NCBI GenBank assembly: GCA_964563925.1
Contig: CAZLZD010000023.1
Span: 4,609 to 68,608 of the forward strand
DNA from: JAUILA01 sp964563925
Lineage (GTDB): Bacteria > Bacteroidota > Bacteroidia > Cytophagales > Cyclobacteriaceae
Reading direction: 5' to 3'
DNA length: 64,000 nt
Shown: piece by piece, positions 8,634 through 17,541 of the stretch
Position numbering within the stretch: the stretch's first letter is position 1
How the letters are laid out: each line of letters opens with the position of its first letter
Translations under genes and position numbers: made by a program
Notes under the pieces: model-generated
Told to the model about the DNA's origin: nothing
Seen by the model: the letters and a program-made list of their open reading frames with translations, nothing else
Databases searched by the model: none

Positions 8634-9950
8634 TTTCCTTCGGATAATTTTTATTACAAAATAAAGCAGAACGACGGCCGCGAGCATAATTCCGCCCACG
8701 ATAAGTTCCTGACGGCTGAGTCCGCTGATAAACCAAATGATGACCAGGGAGGTCAGTATGGGGATTGTGAACCCGCCGGGAATAGTAAAACCCTCCACCT
8801 CCGGGTGGGACTTGCGGAACTTTATTACCGATGCGGCAATTCCGAGGTAAATCAGCAGGATGGTGACGCTCGATGCGATGGCCATTGACTGGAAACCACC
8901 TGCCACTGCCAGCAGGCATCCGGCCAGTGAATAGGTAATGACCGCGAGATAGGGGGTTTTGAAACGTGGATGAATTCGGGCCAGGCTTTTGGCCGGGAGA
9001 ATGCCATCACGCGCTAACCCGTAGAGGACACGTGGTATATTGAGCAGTTCCCCGGAAAGGTTGCCGAACATGGAAACAGCCGCGCCGATGATGAGAATTG
9101 TGAATCCAACGGGTCCGGCAAACCTGTATGCCGCTTCGGCCAGCGGGCTTTCAGTGTACCGGCGTAATTCATCACCCAGAATACCCTGTGTTACCAGTTG
9201 GATAAGCATGTATAAGCTGAGTATAACCGCAAGACTGATAAAGATTGCCTTAGGTATTGATTTACGTGGATTTATTACTTCTCCCGTTACAGGTAACGCG
9301 CTTTCCGACCCCTGGAAGGCAAAGAAAAGCAGCAGGGATACACTGGCAAGGTCTGTGATATTTGGTGTATCCACCCAGACCAGGTTATCGGCGGACAGGG
9401 AGAAGGACCCGATAATTACAAAGAGAAGGAGAGGAATAAGTTTGGCAATTGTCGTGAATTTTACCATTCCGATTCCTTCCTTCACGCCCCTGACATTGAG
9501 GTAGCCAACCCCGCCAAAAATGAGCACGAAGAACAGGATTCGTATATAACCGATATTCAGTGCAGGTACCAAGGAGGTGATGACACCGAACAAAACATTG
9601 GCTACGGCGGCATCCGCGGTAAGGGTGGATATAAGGAAAAGGATGGCAGTCACAAAGCCTGCCGCATCGCCAAAAGCTTCATGTATGTAGGCATACGGCC
9701 CCCCGGCTATGGTCACCTTACTGCCGATCTCGGCAAAGCAAAGCATGACCAGCAACAGCAAAATCCCGCAGAAGAGATATGCCACGATGCTCTCGGCCCC
9801 CATATTGAGTCCGACGGCAGCCGGAAGCACAAATATTCCGGCTCCGACCACGATGTTAATTATGTTGGCCGTGAGGCCCCATGCAGTTATTTTGCGAGGT
9901 AATTCATCTTCCCGGAAGGATGGATGATCAGGGATATTTTTATCGGTCAT
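8628..9950 (-). CDS. APC-superfamily amino acid permease
   Basis: 440 residues with about 12 transmembrane helices. The N-terminus carries the APC signature: TAWGLTANIINIVVGAGIFVLPAA (helix 1 with the unwound GAGIF segment), then EIGSKVTIAGGPYAYIHEAFGD (helix 2 to loop). It imports an amino acid or related amine across the inner membrane; the substrate cannot be read. Its stop overlaps that of the convergent regulator (TTATAA shared at 8628-8633). It has no visible operon partner and its upstream spacer is nearly 300 bases long. Confidence 0.92.
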   Translation of the reverse strand: MTDKNIPDHPSFREDELPRKITAWGLTANIINIVVGAGIFVLPAAVGLNMGAESIVAYLFCGILLLLVMLCFAEIGSKVTIAGGPYAYIHEAFGDAAGFVTAILFLISTLTADAAVANVLFGVITSLVPALNIGYIRILFFVLIFGGVGYLNVRGVKEGIGMVKFTTIAKLIPLLLFVIIGSFSLSADNLVWVDTPNITDLASVSLLLFFAFQGSESALPVTGEVINPRKSIPKAIFISLAVILSLYMLIQLVTQGILGDELRRYTESPLAEAAYRFAGPVGFTILIIGAAVSMFGNLSGELLNIPRVLYGLARDGILPAKSLARIHPRFKTPYLAVITYSLAGCLLAVAGGFQSMAIASSVTILLIYLGIAASVIKFRKSHPEVEGFTIPGGFTIPILTSLVIIWFISGLSRQELIVGGIMLAAVVLLYFVIKIIRRKL

Positions 9951-10231
9951 ACGAGAGGTTAAGGATTGACAGTGATGACTGCGAATTCGTGCAGGATTGA
10001 ACCGTTAACGATGTGCCTGGATAAACCATCACATTGAATAGAGGGAAAAGGAAGGTTCATGGAAAATACCCTGTCTTATTGGAAAAATTCAATGTACAAA
10101 TACAATTTGAATTAATCATCATTATTCTCCTGACTTCAGGTTAAATGCTGAAAATCACCATTTTCCATGATTCATGATGGGCGGGTCATTAGTAAATTTC
10201 AGAAAAATATTATAACTTATCAGAACAACCT
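9951..10231. other. Intergenic spacer between APC permease and small membrane protein
   Basis: 281 bases without a convincing gene on either strand. It is the common upstream region of two divergent genes. The only structure I see is a perfect 11-base palindrome CATGA-T-TCATG at 10166-10176, of unknown meaning. There is no tRNA-like fold and no clear terminator. Confidence 0.6.
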
Positions 10232-10465
10232 ATGAAAGTGAACAAATCGATATTATCCGCACTGGTGGGCAGTGTGGGTCTTTGCGCCATAGGCGTGTTT
10301 GTCTATATGGTATTGTTGCCCGGTATAGCCTATCTCATTATTTCAGGCACCGCCAACCACGGCTTCGCTTTTGACGGCCCAAAAAATGTATACTGTATCC
10401 TGACCCTCAGCGTGGCTGGAGGATTTATCGGATGGGGCCTCCATCAACTTCGTCAAAAGTTTTAA
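10232..10465 (+). CDS. Small membrane protein, unknown function
   Basis: 77 residues. Two hydrophobic helices lie at about 10-37 (ALVGSVGLCAIGVFVYMVLLPGI) and 53-68 (VYCILTLSVAGGFIGWGL), joined by a short loop with NHGFAFDGPKN. The ending is basic (RQKF). Codon use and the clear ATG suggest a real gene, but I recognise no family. It stands alone: the upstream APC gene is divergent and the MFS gene is convergent, 32 bases away. Confidence 0.55.
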   Translation: MKVNKSILSALVGSVGLCAIGVFVYMVLLPGIAYLIISGTANHGFAFDGPKNVYCILTLSVAGGFIGWGLHQLRQKF

Positions 10466-10497
10466 TTGAATCCGCCGTAATCAGAAACAATCCTGTC

Positions 10498-11838
10498 CTA
10501 ATGCGGTGTCAGTTCCCTCGATAATTCTTCCAGGGTCTTACCTTTCGTTTCTGGCATCAGTTTCCAGACAAAGAGCAGCTGAAGTACCATCATAACTGCG
10601 AAGAACGCAAAAACCGGCCATGGGTTATCTCCAAAAATCCCTTCCTGGCGGTCAATGAACAGCGGCGTGAGCAAGGTGATCAGTGCAGCGAAAACCCAAT
10701 GTGTACCTGTTCCCAGCGATTGTCCGTAGGCGCGCACCTGGTTGGGAAAAATTTCTGAAATAAATACCCAGATGACCGCACCCTGTCCGATCGCATGCGA
10801 CGCAATGAACACCAGGATGAAGGTCAGCAGGAATGCAGGGTCTACCCCTACATAGAATGAATAAGCGGTCATCGCCAGGCTGAATATATACCCGAGCGAA
10901 CCAATGAACATAAGGGTACGACGCCCCAGCCGGTCGATGAAATAAAGCCCGGCCATGGTGAAGATGAGGTTAATTCCGCCAATGGCAATGGAATTGAACA
11001 GCGAGTCCTGTGCCGCGAGCCCGGCCATTTCAAGCAACTCCGGGGCATAATACAGAATGAAGTTTATTCCTGACAATTGATTGAACATAGCCAGGAGGAA
11101 AGCCAGCAGAATAGGCTTAAAATATCTTCTCGAGAAAAATTTTACTTTTTTCGAGTCACTCAGGGCATCATCCTTAATATCCTGCAGACGTTGTTCGGCT
11201 GTTAAGGGATCAATTACTCGCAGAATGCGCAGCGCTCCTTCCGCGTCATTCTTTTTAAGATAGAGCCAGCGGGGACTGTTGGATACACCCAGTACCATCA
11301 CCGTGTACAGAAAGGCGGGAATTCCCTCCACTCCCAGCATCCACCGCCAGTCATTCTCTCCGTCAAACCCGGCCAGCAGGTAATTGGATATGTACGCGAT
11401 CAGGATACCGAAAACAATCATGAACTGGTAGAGGGCTACGAATTTACCCCGGTTTCTTGAAGAGGTGATTTCAGATATATAAGTGGGTGCAGCCACAGAG
11501 GAGGCTCCAACTCCCAGTCCGCCTATAAACCTGAAAAAGGAAAATGTATATGGATCAGGTGCCAGTCCGCTTCCCACCGCACTGATAAAATAAAGCACAC
11601 CAATCCAGATGAGCGTCTTTTTCCTTCCCAGTTTATCCGTTGGAATTCCGCCAAATAGGGAACCCAGCACAGTACCCCAAAGGGCCATGCTCATTATAAA
11701 GGTGCCATGGAAAACAGGGGAGGTGTTCCATAATTGTTTGATCGGCTGATTGGCGCCCGAAATTACGACTGTATCAAAACCAAACAGGAATCCGGCAAGT
11801 GCCACTGCCAGGGACCACGCAAGTACTTTATTTTTCAT
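10498..11838 (-). CDS. MFS sugar porter (XylE/GLUT-like)
   Basis: 446 residues with 12 helices and the sugar-porter signatures in order: GFLFGFDTVVISGA in helix 1, DKLGRKKTL after helix 2, RFIGGLGVGASSVAAPTYISE with RGKFV in the middle, PRWLYLKKN, QLSGINFILYYAP in helix 7, DRLGRRTLMF, and PETKGKTLEEL at the C-terminus. It imports a hexose or pentose with protons or sodium. With xylA, xylB and the regulator 2.6 kb away, xylose is a plausible substrate. However, no copy of the xyl palindrome core was found upstream, so co-regulation is unproven. Confidence 0.93.
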   Translation of the reverse strand: MKNKVLAWSLAVALAGFLFGFDTVVISGANQPIKQLWNTSPVFHGTFIMSMALWGTVLGSLFGGIPTDKLGRKKTLIWIGVLYFISAVGSGLAPDPYTFSFFRFIGGLGVGASSVAAPTYISEITSSRNRGKFVALYQFMIVFGILIAYISNYLLAGFDGENDWRWMLGVEGIPAFLYTVMVLGVSNSPRWLYLKKNDAEGALRILRVIDPLTAEQRLQDIKDDALSDSKKVKFFSRRYFKPILLAFLLAMFNQLSGINFILYYAPELLEMAGLAAQDSLFNSIAIGGINLIFTMAGLYFIDRLGRRTLMFIGSLGYIFSLAMTAYSFYVGVDPAFLLTFILVFIASHAIGQGAVIWVFISEIFPNQVRAYGQSLGTGTHWVFAALITLLTPLFIDRQEGIFGDNPWPVFAFFAVMMVLQLLFVWKLMPETKGKTLEELSRELTPH

Positions 11839-11941
11839 AAGCTAAGTTATTCACCAGGAACATATAAAAATCGGTTTGGGATCGGACCTGGTCAGGTATG
11901 CACATGTTTTGTTATTTCTTCCGGCGGCCAGTCCCACCTTT

Positions 11942-13012
11942 TTATTCAGTAAATTTTCCTCCGTTTACTTCCTTGACAAAATCGACCACCCCGCCGATAT
12001 AGGTTTCCTGGTCGTCATATTGAGAAAGATGACTGCCTTCCCGACAAAACAGGTACCGGCTGTTGGGGATTTCTTCAGACATCCATTCCATATGCTTGGG
12101 ATCCATTGTATCGTAGGCACTGCCTATAACGAGGGTCGGGACTGTAATGGAGGAAATGTCGGCCGTCCGGTCCCAGTTTTTAAGGGTGGCATCACCGGTA
12201 ATCCCAAATTCACTGTATCCCTGCATGTACACATACACTTCGGGGTTGACGTGATTGAGGGACCTCATGACGGGTTCGGGCCAATTCTCGATGGGCATTC
12301 GCAGTACGTGTTCGGTATAATGGTGTTCCATAAGTAATTCCATATACCGTGGGTTTTCAAAATCCTGGTTGGCCTCGATTTCCAGGATTTCCTCATAAAC
12401 GTCAGGGTCAAGCTGGGGACCAAGCACCTCCTTGGCATATGCATTGTACGCCGGGATACTCGACATCATATTGGAAATGATCAGTCCCTTCAGGTTATCC
12501 TGGTATTTCAGTGCATATTCCATGGCCAGTATGCCACCCCAGGACTGTCCCAGCAGGTAAAAATTATCTTTATTGAGCCCCAGCGCTTTCCTGACCTGTT
12601 CGACTTCCTCCACAAACCTTTCCGTTGTCCAGAGACTTGTATCGCTGGGTTGGTCACTGTAGTATGATCCCAGCTGGTCATAGTAGATATATTCGATGCC
12701 TTCAGCCGGCAGGTACGCATCAAAACATTCATACAATTCGTGGGTCATGCCCGGGCCTCCGTGAAGCAGCAGAATTCGCATTTCAGGGTTATTTCCCATC
12801 CGTTTGGTCCAGACATTGAACGTGCCCTTTGGCGTTTCCACCGGGATCATGGAGACCCCGCCGCTGAGCTGGTCCGACTTGCCGGAGTAATCCCAGTATT
12901 CATTTTTAGAAATAGTGTCCGCTTCCGTCTTATCGGGTTCATTCTCCGTGGTGGTGCATCCGCACAAAAGAAGTGCGGTACAGAAGAACAGTTTATACGT
13001 CATGTCATTCAT
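11942..13012 (-). CDS. Proline iminopeptidase-like alpha/beta hydrolase lipoprotein (S33)
   Basis: 356 residues. A lipoprotein signal ends LLLCGC (Cys19); the ATG at 13003 is an equally good start. The alpha/beta-hydrolase fold shows the oxyanion segment HGGPGM at 84-89, the nucleophile Ser157 in LLGQSWGG, and later VIGSAYDTMDP and EGSHLSQYDD for the Asp and His. The wording is that of S33 prolyl aminopeptidases, which release N-terminal proline, here at the cell envelope. The start overlaps the stop of the upstream M20 enzyme, so the two are likely one peptide-processing operon. The substrate is not known. Confidence 0.87.
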   Translation of the reverse strand: MNDMTYKLFFCTALLLCGCTTTENEPDKTEADTISKNEYWDYSGKSDQLSGGVSMIPVETPKGTFNVWTKRMGNNPEMRILLLHGGPGMTHELYECFDAYLPAEGIEYIYYDQLGSYYSDQPSDTSLWTTERFVEEVEQVRKALGLNKDNFYLLGQSWGGILAMEYALKYQDNLKGLIISNMMSSIPAYNAYAKEVLGPQLDPDVYEEILEIEANQDFENPRYMELLMEHHYTEHVLRMPIENWPEPVMRSLNHVNPEVYVYMQGYSEFGITGDATLKNWDRTADISSITVPTLVIGSAYDTMDPKHMEWMSEEIPNSRYLFCREGSHLSQYDDQETYIGGVVDFVKEVNGGKFTE

Positions 13013-14447
13013 TGGTTGTGTTTTCAGGTATTGGCGGAGGTCCGGGAGGCAGGATTCCCTCGTACTTGTATTCTCCGAGCCGTTCCTTAAACTCTTCCTT
13101 TATTTTGCGACGAAGTGACTCATCCTTGTACAGGTCGACCATCGTCATGGCCAGCGCCTTGGAGGCATAAACAAGCCCCTTATGTCCGATCGACATACCT
13201 CCGCAAGCCACCACTGCCCAGGAATGCCAGGGGGTGCCTTTCGGGGCGATTGTGGCGCTCAGGCTGATCACCGGGACGACCTGGCTGACATCCCCGACAT
13301 CGGTGGACCCGCCCTCCGGATCCTTCATCGTTTCCCGGAGCGGTTTGATGCTGGCATCCAGGCCTTCTTCCGGTTTGCCGGTAGCCTGCTGAATCCTGCG
13401 GGCAAAGGCTACTTCCTCTTCGGTATAGGTTATATCACCGAGATATTCCAGGTTTTCATGAAGGGCAGCTCCGCCGGTCCGGTTTACCAGTATTTCATGA
13501 ACACCCGAAATCAGGGTGATTTTATAGTCAACATTGGCCATGATCGCGGCTCCCCGCGCAATCTCTTCGGTTTGCTTCCATACCTCACGCATCCCCCCGG
13601 TTTTTGAATCGCGCACCCGCATCCAGACCTTCGCATAATCGGGCACTACATTGACTACCTGGGCGGCCTCCATGATGTGATAGTGCATCCGTACGGTGGG
13701 CTTTACGTGCTCCCGGTACATGTTAATACCTGTGGTGAATAATTCTGCGGCATCCCCTGCACTTCGCCCGTTCCACGGATCAGCCGCAGCGTGGGCGGCT
13801 TGTCCGAAATATTCGACATAGTAATCGACCAGGGCCTGGCTGCTTTGAACGCTGGCTTCGGTCAGGTAGCTGGGGTGCCAGTCCATGCACACGTCCACAT
13901 CGTCAAAAAGCCCTTCGCGGATCATCCACAGTTTACCGAAAAATTTCTCCTCCGCCGGGGTCCCGTAAAACCGGACGGTTCCCTTTATGCTTCCATCATC
14001 GATAAGCGCTTTAATGGCACTCGCGGCTCCGAGAGAGGCAGTTCCGAAAATGTTATGCCCGCACCCGTGTCCTGGTGCGCCTGCATTCCTTGGCTCCTTG
14101 GTGGGAACTGTTTTTTGGGATAAGCCCGGCAAGGCATCAAATTCTCCCATAATACCGATAACCGGAGCTCCTGATCCGTATTCGGCAATAAAGGCTGTCG
14201 GCATTCCCGCCACCCCGCGGGTGACGCGAAAACCCTGGGCTTCGGCGTAATCGGCCAGGGCGGCAGAAGATTTATATTCTTCAAAGGCAGTTTCTTCGAA
14301 TCCCCAAATCTCATCACTGAGGCTGATTAATTGTGCTTCATGGGAGTTTACGTGATCAATAACCTGCTTTTTTTCTTTGCTGATCTTCTGGGCTGAAAGG
14401 GGAAAGCTCACAAGGACTGCGAGCAGCAGCGGAATCATTTTATTCAT
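13005..14447 (-). CDS. Exported M20-family amidohydrolase (AbgB-like)
   Basis: The start at 14447 gives a standard signal peptide (MNKMIPLLLAVLVSFPLSAQ) and 480 residues; upstream in-frame codons are not supported by it. M20 hallmarks are IGIMGEFDALPG, GAPGHGCGHNIFG (metal His and catalytic region), YGTPAEEKFFGK, DWHPS, GQAAHAAADPWNGRSAGDAAELF in the dimerisation domain, and EGGSTDVGDVSQVVP near the end. The wording resembles AbgB, which cleaves p-aminobenzoyl-glutamate, but AbgB is cytoplasmic and this protein is exported. It is more likely a general dipeptide or N-acyl amino acid hydrolase. It overlaps the S33 lipoprotein gene and follows the DnaJ-like gene by 53 bases. Confidence 0.88.
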   Translation of the reverse strand: MNKMIPLLLAVLVSFPLSAQKISKEKKQVIDHVNSHEAQLISLSDEIWGFEETAFEEYKSSAALADYAEAQGFRVTRGVAGMPTAFIAEYGSGAPVIGIMGEFDALPGLSQKTVPTKEPRNAGAPGHGCGHNIFGTASLGAASAIKALIDDGSIKGTVRFYGTPAEEKFFGKLWMIREGLFDDVDVCMDWHPSYLTEASVQSSQALVDYYVEYFGQAAHAAADPWNGRSAGDAAELFTTGINMYREHVKPTVRMHYHIMEAAQVVNVVPDYAKVWMRVRDSKTGGMREVWKQTEEIARGAAIMANVDYKITLISGVHEILVNRTGGAALHENLEYLGDITYTEEEVAFARRIQQATGKPEEGLDASIKPLRETMKDPEGGSTDVGDVSQVVPVISLSATIAPKGTPWHSWAVVACGGMSIGHKGLVYASKALAMTMVDLYKDESLRRKIKEEFKERLGEYKYEGILPPGPPPIPENTTNE

Positions 14448-14500
14448 ATATCCAAAATTAAAGTGGATCAAGATACGAAATGAATGGCTGTGCGACAACT

Positions 14501-15037
14501 TTAAGAAGGGGGAGGGTCGTCGGGAAAATAATTCCGGGCCTCACGTGCAATTTGCCTGCCGGCAAGAAACACCCTTACGCCCAGTCCGGAGAAGAACAAC
14601 GCGAATATGAACGCAGGTACTGACGGTGCAGTAATAAAAACAAACACGGAACCAACAACTACGCTGAATCCAAACAGGTAGATGGTGTAGACAAGGAGGG
14701 TGGTACCGGTTTTTGCCGGATGATAATACCAGGTGTTTCTGAAGGCTTCGTTTTCTTCTTTAAATTTTCGGTAACTCATTTCTGCATATGCCCTTGCCCG
14801 TTCACGGCGCTGAGTTTCAAAATCGGCATGGTAACTACCTGTTTGGCTGGCCGACGATTTCTGCCCTCCGTCAGTCAGTGATTCATAGGCTTCTGTAATC
14901 CTGATGAATTTTTCGGTGGCATCCGGCGACGGGTTCACATCCGGGTGGAGGGCCGAAGCCAGTTTCCGGTAGGCCTTCCGGATTTCTTTTTCGGAAGCAC
15001 CGGGAGATACGCCCAGCACGTCATAATTACTGTCCAT
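14501..15037 (-). CDS. Membrane-anchored DnaJ-domain protein
   Basis: 178 residues from the ATG at 15037; a start at 15046 adds three. The J domain at about 4-60 (NYDVLGVSPGASEKEIRKAYRKLA) carries the HPD tripeptide that triggers Hsp70 ATPase activity. After a charged linker (RERARAYAEMSYRKFKEENEAF), two membrane helices lie at about 112-150 (VYTIYLFGFSVVVGSVFVF and FALFFSGLGVRVFLAG). There is no G/F region, zinc finger or C-terminal substrate domain, so it is a type III J protein that would recruit DnaK to the inner membrane. It is divergent from the Rrf2 gene. Confidence 0.85.
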   Translation of the reverse strand: MDSNYDVLGVSPGASEKEIRKAYRKLASALHPDVNPSPDATEKFIRITEAYESLTDGGQKSSASQTGSYHADFETQRRERARAYAEMSYRKFKEENEAFRNTWYYHPAKTGTTLLVYTIYLFGFSVVVGSVFVFITAPSVPAFIFALFFSGLGVRVFLAGRQIAREARNYFPDDPPPS

Positions 15038-15082
15038 ACTATGCAATCAACAAAAATTTTTAGAAACGACCACGAAGCGTTG

Positions 15083-15090
15083 TATCTTTA
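15083..15090 (+). promoter_or_regulatory. Candidate promoter -7 element (TATCTTTA) for the Rrf2 gene
   Basis: TATCTTTA differs from TAnnTTTG by one base and ends 13 bases before the Rrf2 ATG. Almost the same word lies upstream of several other starts in this window (638, 58574, and 58550 on the minus strand), which raises its weight. Confidence 0.3.
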
Positions 15091-15103
15091 GACATAACCC
15101 CCT

Positions 15104-15559
15104 ATGCGAGCAAGTACACGATATACCATGGCTGTTCATATTTGCGTTTTCCTGGCATACAGGGAAGGGGTATATGTGCCCTCTTCCGAGCTGGCAGAGA
15201 GCGTCCGAACGAACCCGGTGGTCATACGCCGTCTTGTACACGACCTCATTCAGCACGGAATCGTGGAAAGTGCTTCCGGTCCTCAGGGAGGCTTCCGGCT
15301 GAGTCGTGCACCGGAAAATGTGACCCTGGGTCAGTTATACGAGGCTACCCGGGAAAATGAACTGTTCAAACGCCCCGCACCCAACCCGGATTGCGTGGTA
15401 AGCTCCAATCTGGACATATTGCTCCATGATGCTTTCGGGGAGGCAGAAGAATGCCTGGCCCGGCAGCTCGACAAATCAAGCATAGCAGACCTCTATCGTC
15501 ATCTTAGAGACATACTGGGGCCGGAAAAAGCAGCCATAGCCATTCAGAAAGGAAAGTAA
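15104..15559 (+). CDS. Rrf2-family transcriptional regulator
   Basis: 151 residues. The Rrf2 winged HTH covers about 1-80: TRYTMAVHICVFLAY, SSELAESVRTNPVVIRRLVHDL, then the wing GIVESASGPQGGFRLSRAPENVTLGQLYEA, which is diagnostic. Typical Rrf2 iron-sulfur proteins have three clustered cysteines; here only Cys at about 97 (PNPDCVVS) and one in GEAEECLA are near the right region, so a full Fe-S site is not evident and the sensing mode is unclear. The AhpD-like gene lies 113 bases downstream on the same strand, with a half-site resembling the NsrR operator between them. It probably controls that gene and itself. Confidence 0.9.
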   Translation: MRASTRYTMAVHICVFLAYREGVYVPSSELAESVRTNPVVIRRLVHDLIQHGIVESASGPQGGFRLSRAPENVTLGQLYEATRENELFKRPAPNPDCVVSSNLDILLHDAFGEAEECLARQLDKSSIADLYRHLRDILGPEKAAIAIQKGK

Positions 15560-15642
15560 TTCGTCGGTTGCCCGACAAAATGATAAAAGCATCCGGCTTT
15601 CCGGCAACCTCATCACTGCAGGTTCGTTGAGTGTAACAATAA

Positions 15643-15653
15643 AAGATACATTT
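15643..15653 (+). promoter_or_regulatory. Candidate Rrf2-type half-site upstream of the AhpD-like gene
   Basis: AAGATACATTT matches ten of eleven bases of the NsrR half-site AAGATGCATTT. The second half is poor, so this is a half-site at best. It lies 19 bases before the AhpD-like ATG and directly after an Rrf2 gene, which fits local control. A TAACTTTA promoter-like word follows at 15653-15660. Confidence 0.3.
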
Positions 15654-15672
15654 AACTTTAATTTACACTGAA

Positions 15673-16218
15673 ATGAAAAATCTGGAAGTATTAACACCTG
15701 AAACGGCCTCTGATTCCTCACGTGAGCTGTTCGCTGCGATCAAAGGCAAAATAGGCATGCTACCCAATGTCTATGCCACCATTGGCCATTCTGCCCCGGC
15801 TTTAAAGGCCACCCTGGGGATTCAGGATGCGTTATCGAACGGCGCATTTTCCGACAAGGAGCGTGAAGTAGTTGCGCTGGCGGTGGCACAGGCCAATGAA
15901 TGTGAGTATTGCCTGGCGGCGCATACGGCGGTGGGCAAAGGGCTCGGGCTGAGCCAGGAGGATACAGTTGCCATCCGTACTGGTGAGGTCAACGACACCC
16001 GCCTGCGAGCCTTATCGGTACTGGCATATGCAATCACTGCGTCCAGGGGATATCCAGGCCAGGAGAAGATAGATGCCTTTTTTAATGCGGGCTTCTCCAG
16101 GGCGGCACTTTCGGAGCTGATCGTTCTGGTTGCGATGAACACCATTACAAACTATACGAATCATATCGCCGGTACGCCCATTGATTTTCCTGCGGCGCCT
16201 GCGCTGGCGTCTGTCTGA
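15673..16218 (+). CDS. AhpD/carboxymuconolactone decarboxylase-family protein
   Basis: 181 residues, cytoplasmic. The AhpD core motif is clear: Cys77-Glu-Tyr-Cys80-x3-His84 in ANECEYCLAAHT, the proton-relay and redox pair of alkylhydroperoxidase D. Upstream helices (GKIGMLPNVYATIGHSAPAL) and the C-terminal GFSRAALSELIVLVAMNTITNYTNHIAGTP are typical of the carboxymuconolactone-decarboxylase group, especially peroxidase-related proteins. Peroxide or reactive-species detoxification is the likely role. It is probably regulated by the preceding Rrf2 protein. A strong terminator follows. Confidence 0.9.
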   Translation: MKNLEVLTPETASDSSRELFAAIKGKIGMLPNVYATIGHSAPALKATLGIQDALSNGAFSDKEREVVALAVAQANECEYCLAAHTAVGKGLGLSQEDTVAIRTGEVNDTRLRALSVLAYAITASRGYPGQEKIDAFFNAGFSRAALSELIVLVAMNTITNYTNHIAGTPIDFPAAPALASV

Positions 16219-16238
16219 AAATCGTAAAATACAGGAAG

Positions 16239-16267
16239 GCCCTGTGACCATGGTGACAGGGCTTTTT
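16239..16267 (+). terminator. Rho-independent terminator after the AhpD-like gene
   Basis: GCCCTGT (16239-16245) pairs with ACAGGGC (16256-16262), and the internal ACCATGGT extends the stem past one mismatch. TTTTT follows at 16263-16267. It ends one base before the stop codon of the convergent aminotransferase gene. Confidence 0.85.
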
Positions 16268-17440
16268 CTATATCTCCGCGAGAATGTCCGTCAGGTCATC
16301 AATCTCCTTCGTCGTATTAAAATAATGCGGGGAAAGCCGAATGAGCTGATCTACCTTTTTGCGGGCAAAATCATACCGTGCCGACTCTTCCGAGCTTACT
16401 GAGAAGTACACATTATTCTCCTGCAAAACACGCTGATGATCGACCAGGGATTTGCCGTGCTTACGAAAAGTAATAATACTGCCCTTTTGTGTTCCCAGAT
16501 CGTAGGTCTTCATGTCTTTCATCGTATCAAGCCTGTGCCTGAGGTGCTCACAAAGGGTGGAATTACGATGCCAGATCTCATCGGCCCCCAGGTTGTTGGC
16601 GTACCCGATAGCGGCCTTAAGACCCAGCATCAGGGCGTAGGGCATTTCCCATTGTTCAAAACGACGGGCAGACTTATCCAGTTCGTAGGTATCCGGACCC
16701 GTCCAGGTTGCACCCCGCAGGTCAATAAATAACGGGGCGTAGTTTTCATAGAGCATTTTGTCGGCAACATACAGAAATCCCGTACCCCTGGGCCCGCGAA
16801 GGAATTTCCGGCCGGTGGCACTTAAGAAGTGACACTTGAGACGGTTCACATCCAGCGGGAGCTGTCCGACCGACTGACACGCATCCAGCAGAAAGACACA
16901 GTCATGTTCTTCGCAGATTGCCCCGACGGCTTCTGCATCATGAAGGATGCCCGAACTGGTAGGGATATGCGCCATGCTGACCAGCCGGGGTTTGTGCCGG
17001 ATGATCATTTCACGGCAATGATCCAGGTCCAGGTCGCCATTCTCACGATTTCTGATCCGGATTATTTTTATACCAAGCCGGGACTTGAGCGAGAGGAATT
17101 GCAGGTGGCTTGACACATAGTCGTCATCGGTGGTCAGGATGACATCGTCTTTCTGAAAGGGGATGGAGGAGAGGGCCCGCATATAGGCATCTGTGGCGCT
17201 GGAGGTAAATGCGATATTGCGCGCAGAGGCATTAAGCAGTAGTGCTGCTTCCTGGTAAAACCCGGCAATATCGTGTTTTTTATGATCGGCGAGCCAGTAA
17301 CCCCCTGACCGTTCTTCCTCCTGCAGGTAGTCCTGCAGGGCCTGGTTTACCGGAGCGGGGGGCAGGGAAGACCCTGCACTGTTGAAGAACAGCTTATCAT
17401 GACAGCCCGGGGTCTCTTTTCTTATCTGGTTGATTTCCAT
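16268..17440 (-). CDS. Class V aminotransferase-fold PLP enzyme (cysteine desulfurase/EgtE-like)
   Basis: 390 residues, cytoplasmic. Fold-type I class V features are FFNSAGSSLPP near the N-terminus, Asp186-Ala-Cys-Gln189 (DACQSVGQ) for the PLP ring, and Lys212 in SATGRKFLRGPRGTGFLYV as the Schiff-base lysine. GRKFLRGPRGTGFLY is the form found in EgtE-like and selenocysteine-lyase-like proteins rather than in IscS/SufS. There is no SufE or Fe-S scaffold gene nearby, and no ergothioneine genes are seen here. C-S lyase activity is likely, with substrate unknown. The gene is alone on this strand, facing the AhpD gene across the terminator. Confidence 0.85.
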   Translation of the reverse strand: MEINQIRKETPGCHDKLFFNSAGSSLPPAPVNQALQDYLQEEERSGGYWLADHKKHDIAGFYQEAALLLNASARNIAFTSSATDAYMRALSSIPFQKDDVILTTDDDYVSSHLQFLSLKSRLGIKIIRIRNRENGDLDLDHCREMIIRHKPRLVSMAHIPTSSGILHDAEAVGAICEEHDCVFLLDACQSVGQLPLDVNRLKCHFLSATGRKFLRGPRGTGFLYVADKMLYENYAPLFIDLRGATWTGPDTYELDKSARRFEQWEMPYALMLGLKAAIGYANNLGADEIWHRNSTLCEHLRHRLDTMKDMKTYDLGTQKGSIITFRKHGKSLVDHQRVLQENNVYFSVSSEESARYDFARKKVDQLIRLSPHYFNTTKEIDDLTDILAEI

Positions 17441-17541
17441 ACACCAAATTAGCCATTCGGCAAGGAGATACCAACCATAAGGTTCCTGACTTTAATAATC
17501 AAATAAATTCACTATTTTGGCGCTGTCCCAAATTAATCAGC

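Noticed and set aside
11886..11897. ACCTG-GT-CAGGT palindrome upstream of the sugar porter
   Set aside because: The arms are short, it is unrelated to the xyl operator core, and nothing else supports a regulatory role.
11876..12337. 153-codon open frame antisense to the S33 hydrolase
   Set aside because: The S33 catalytic motifs on the other strand explain the region; this frame has no family features.
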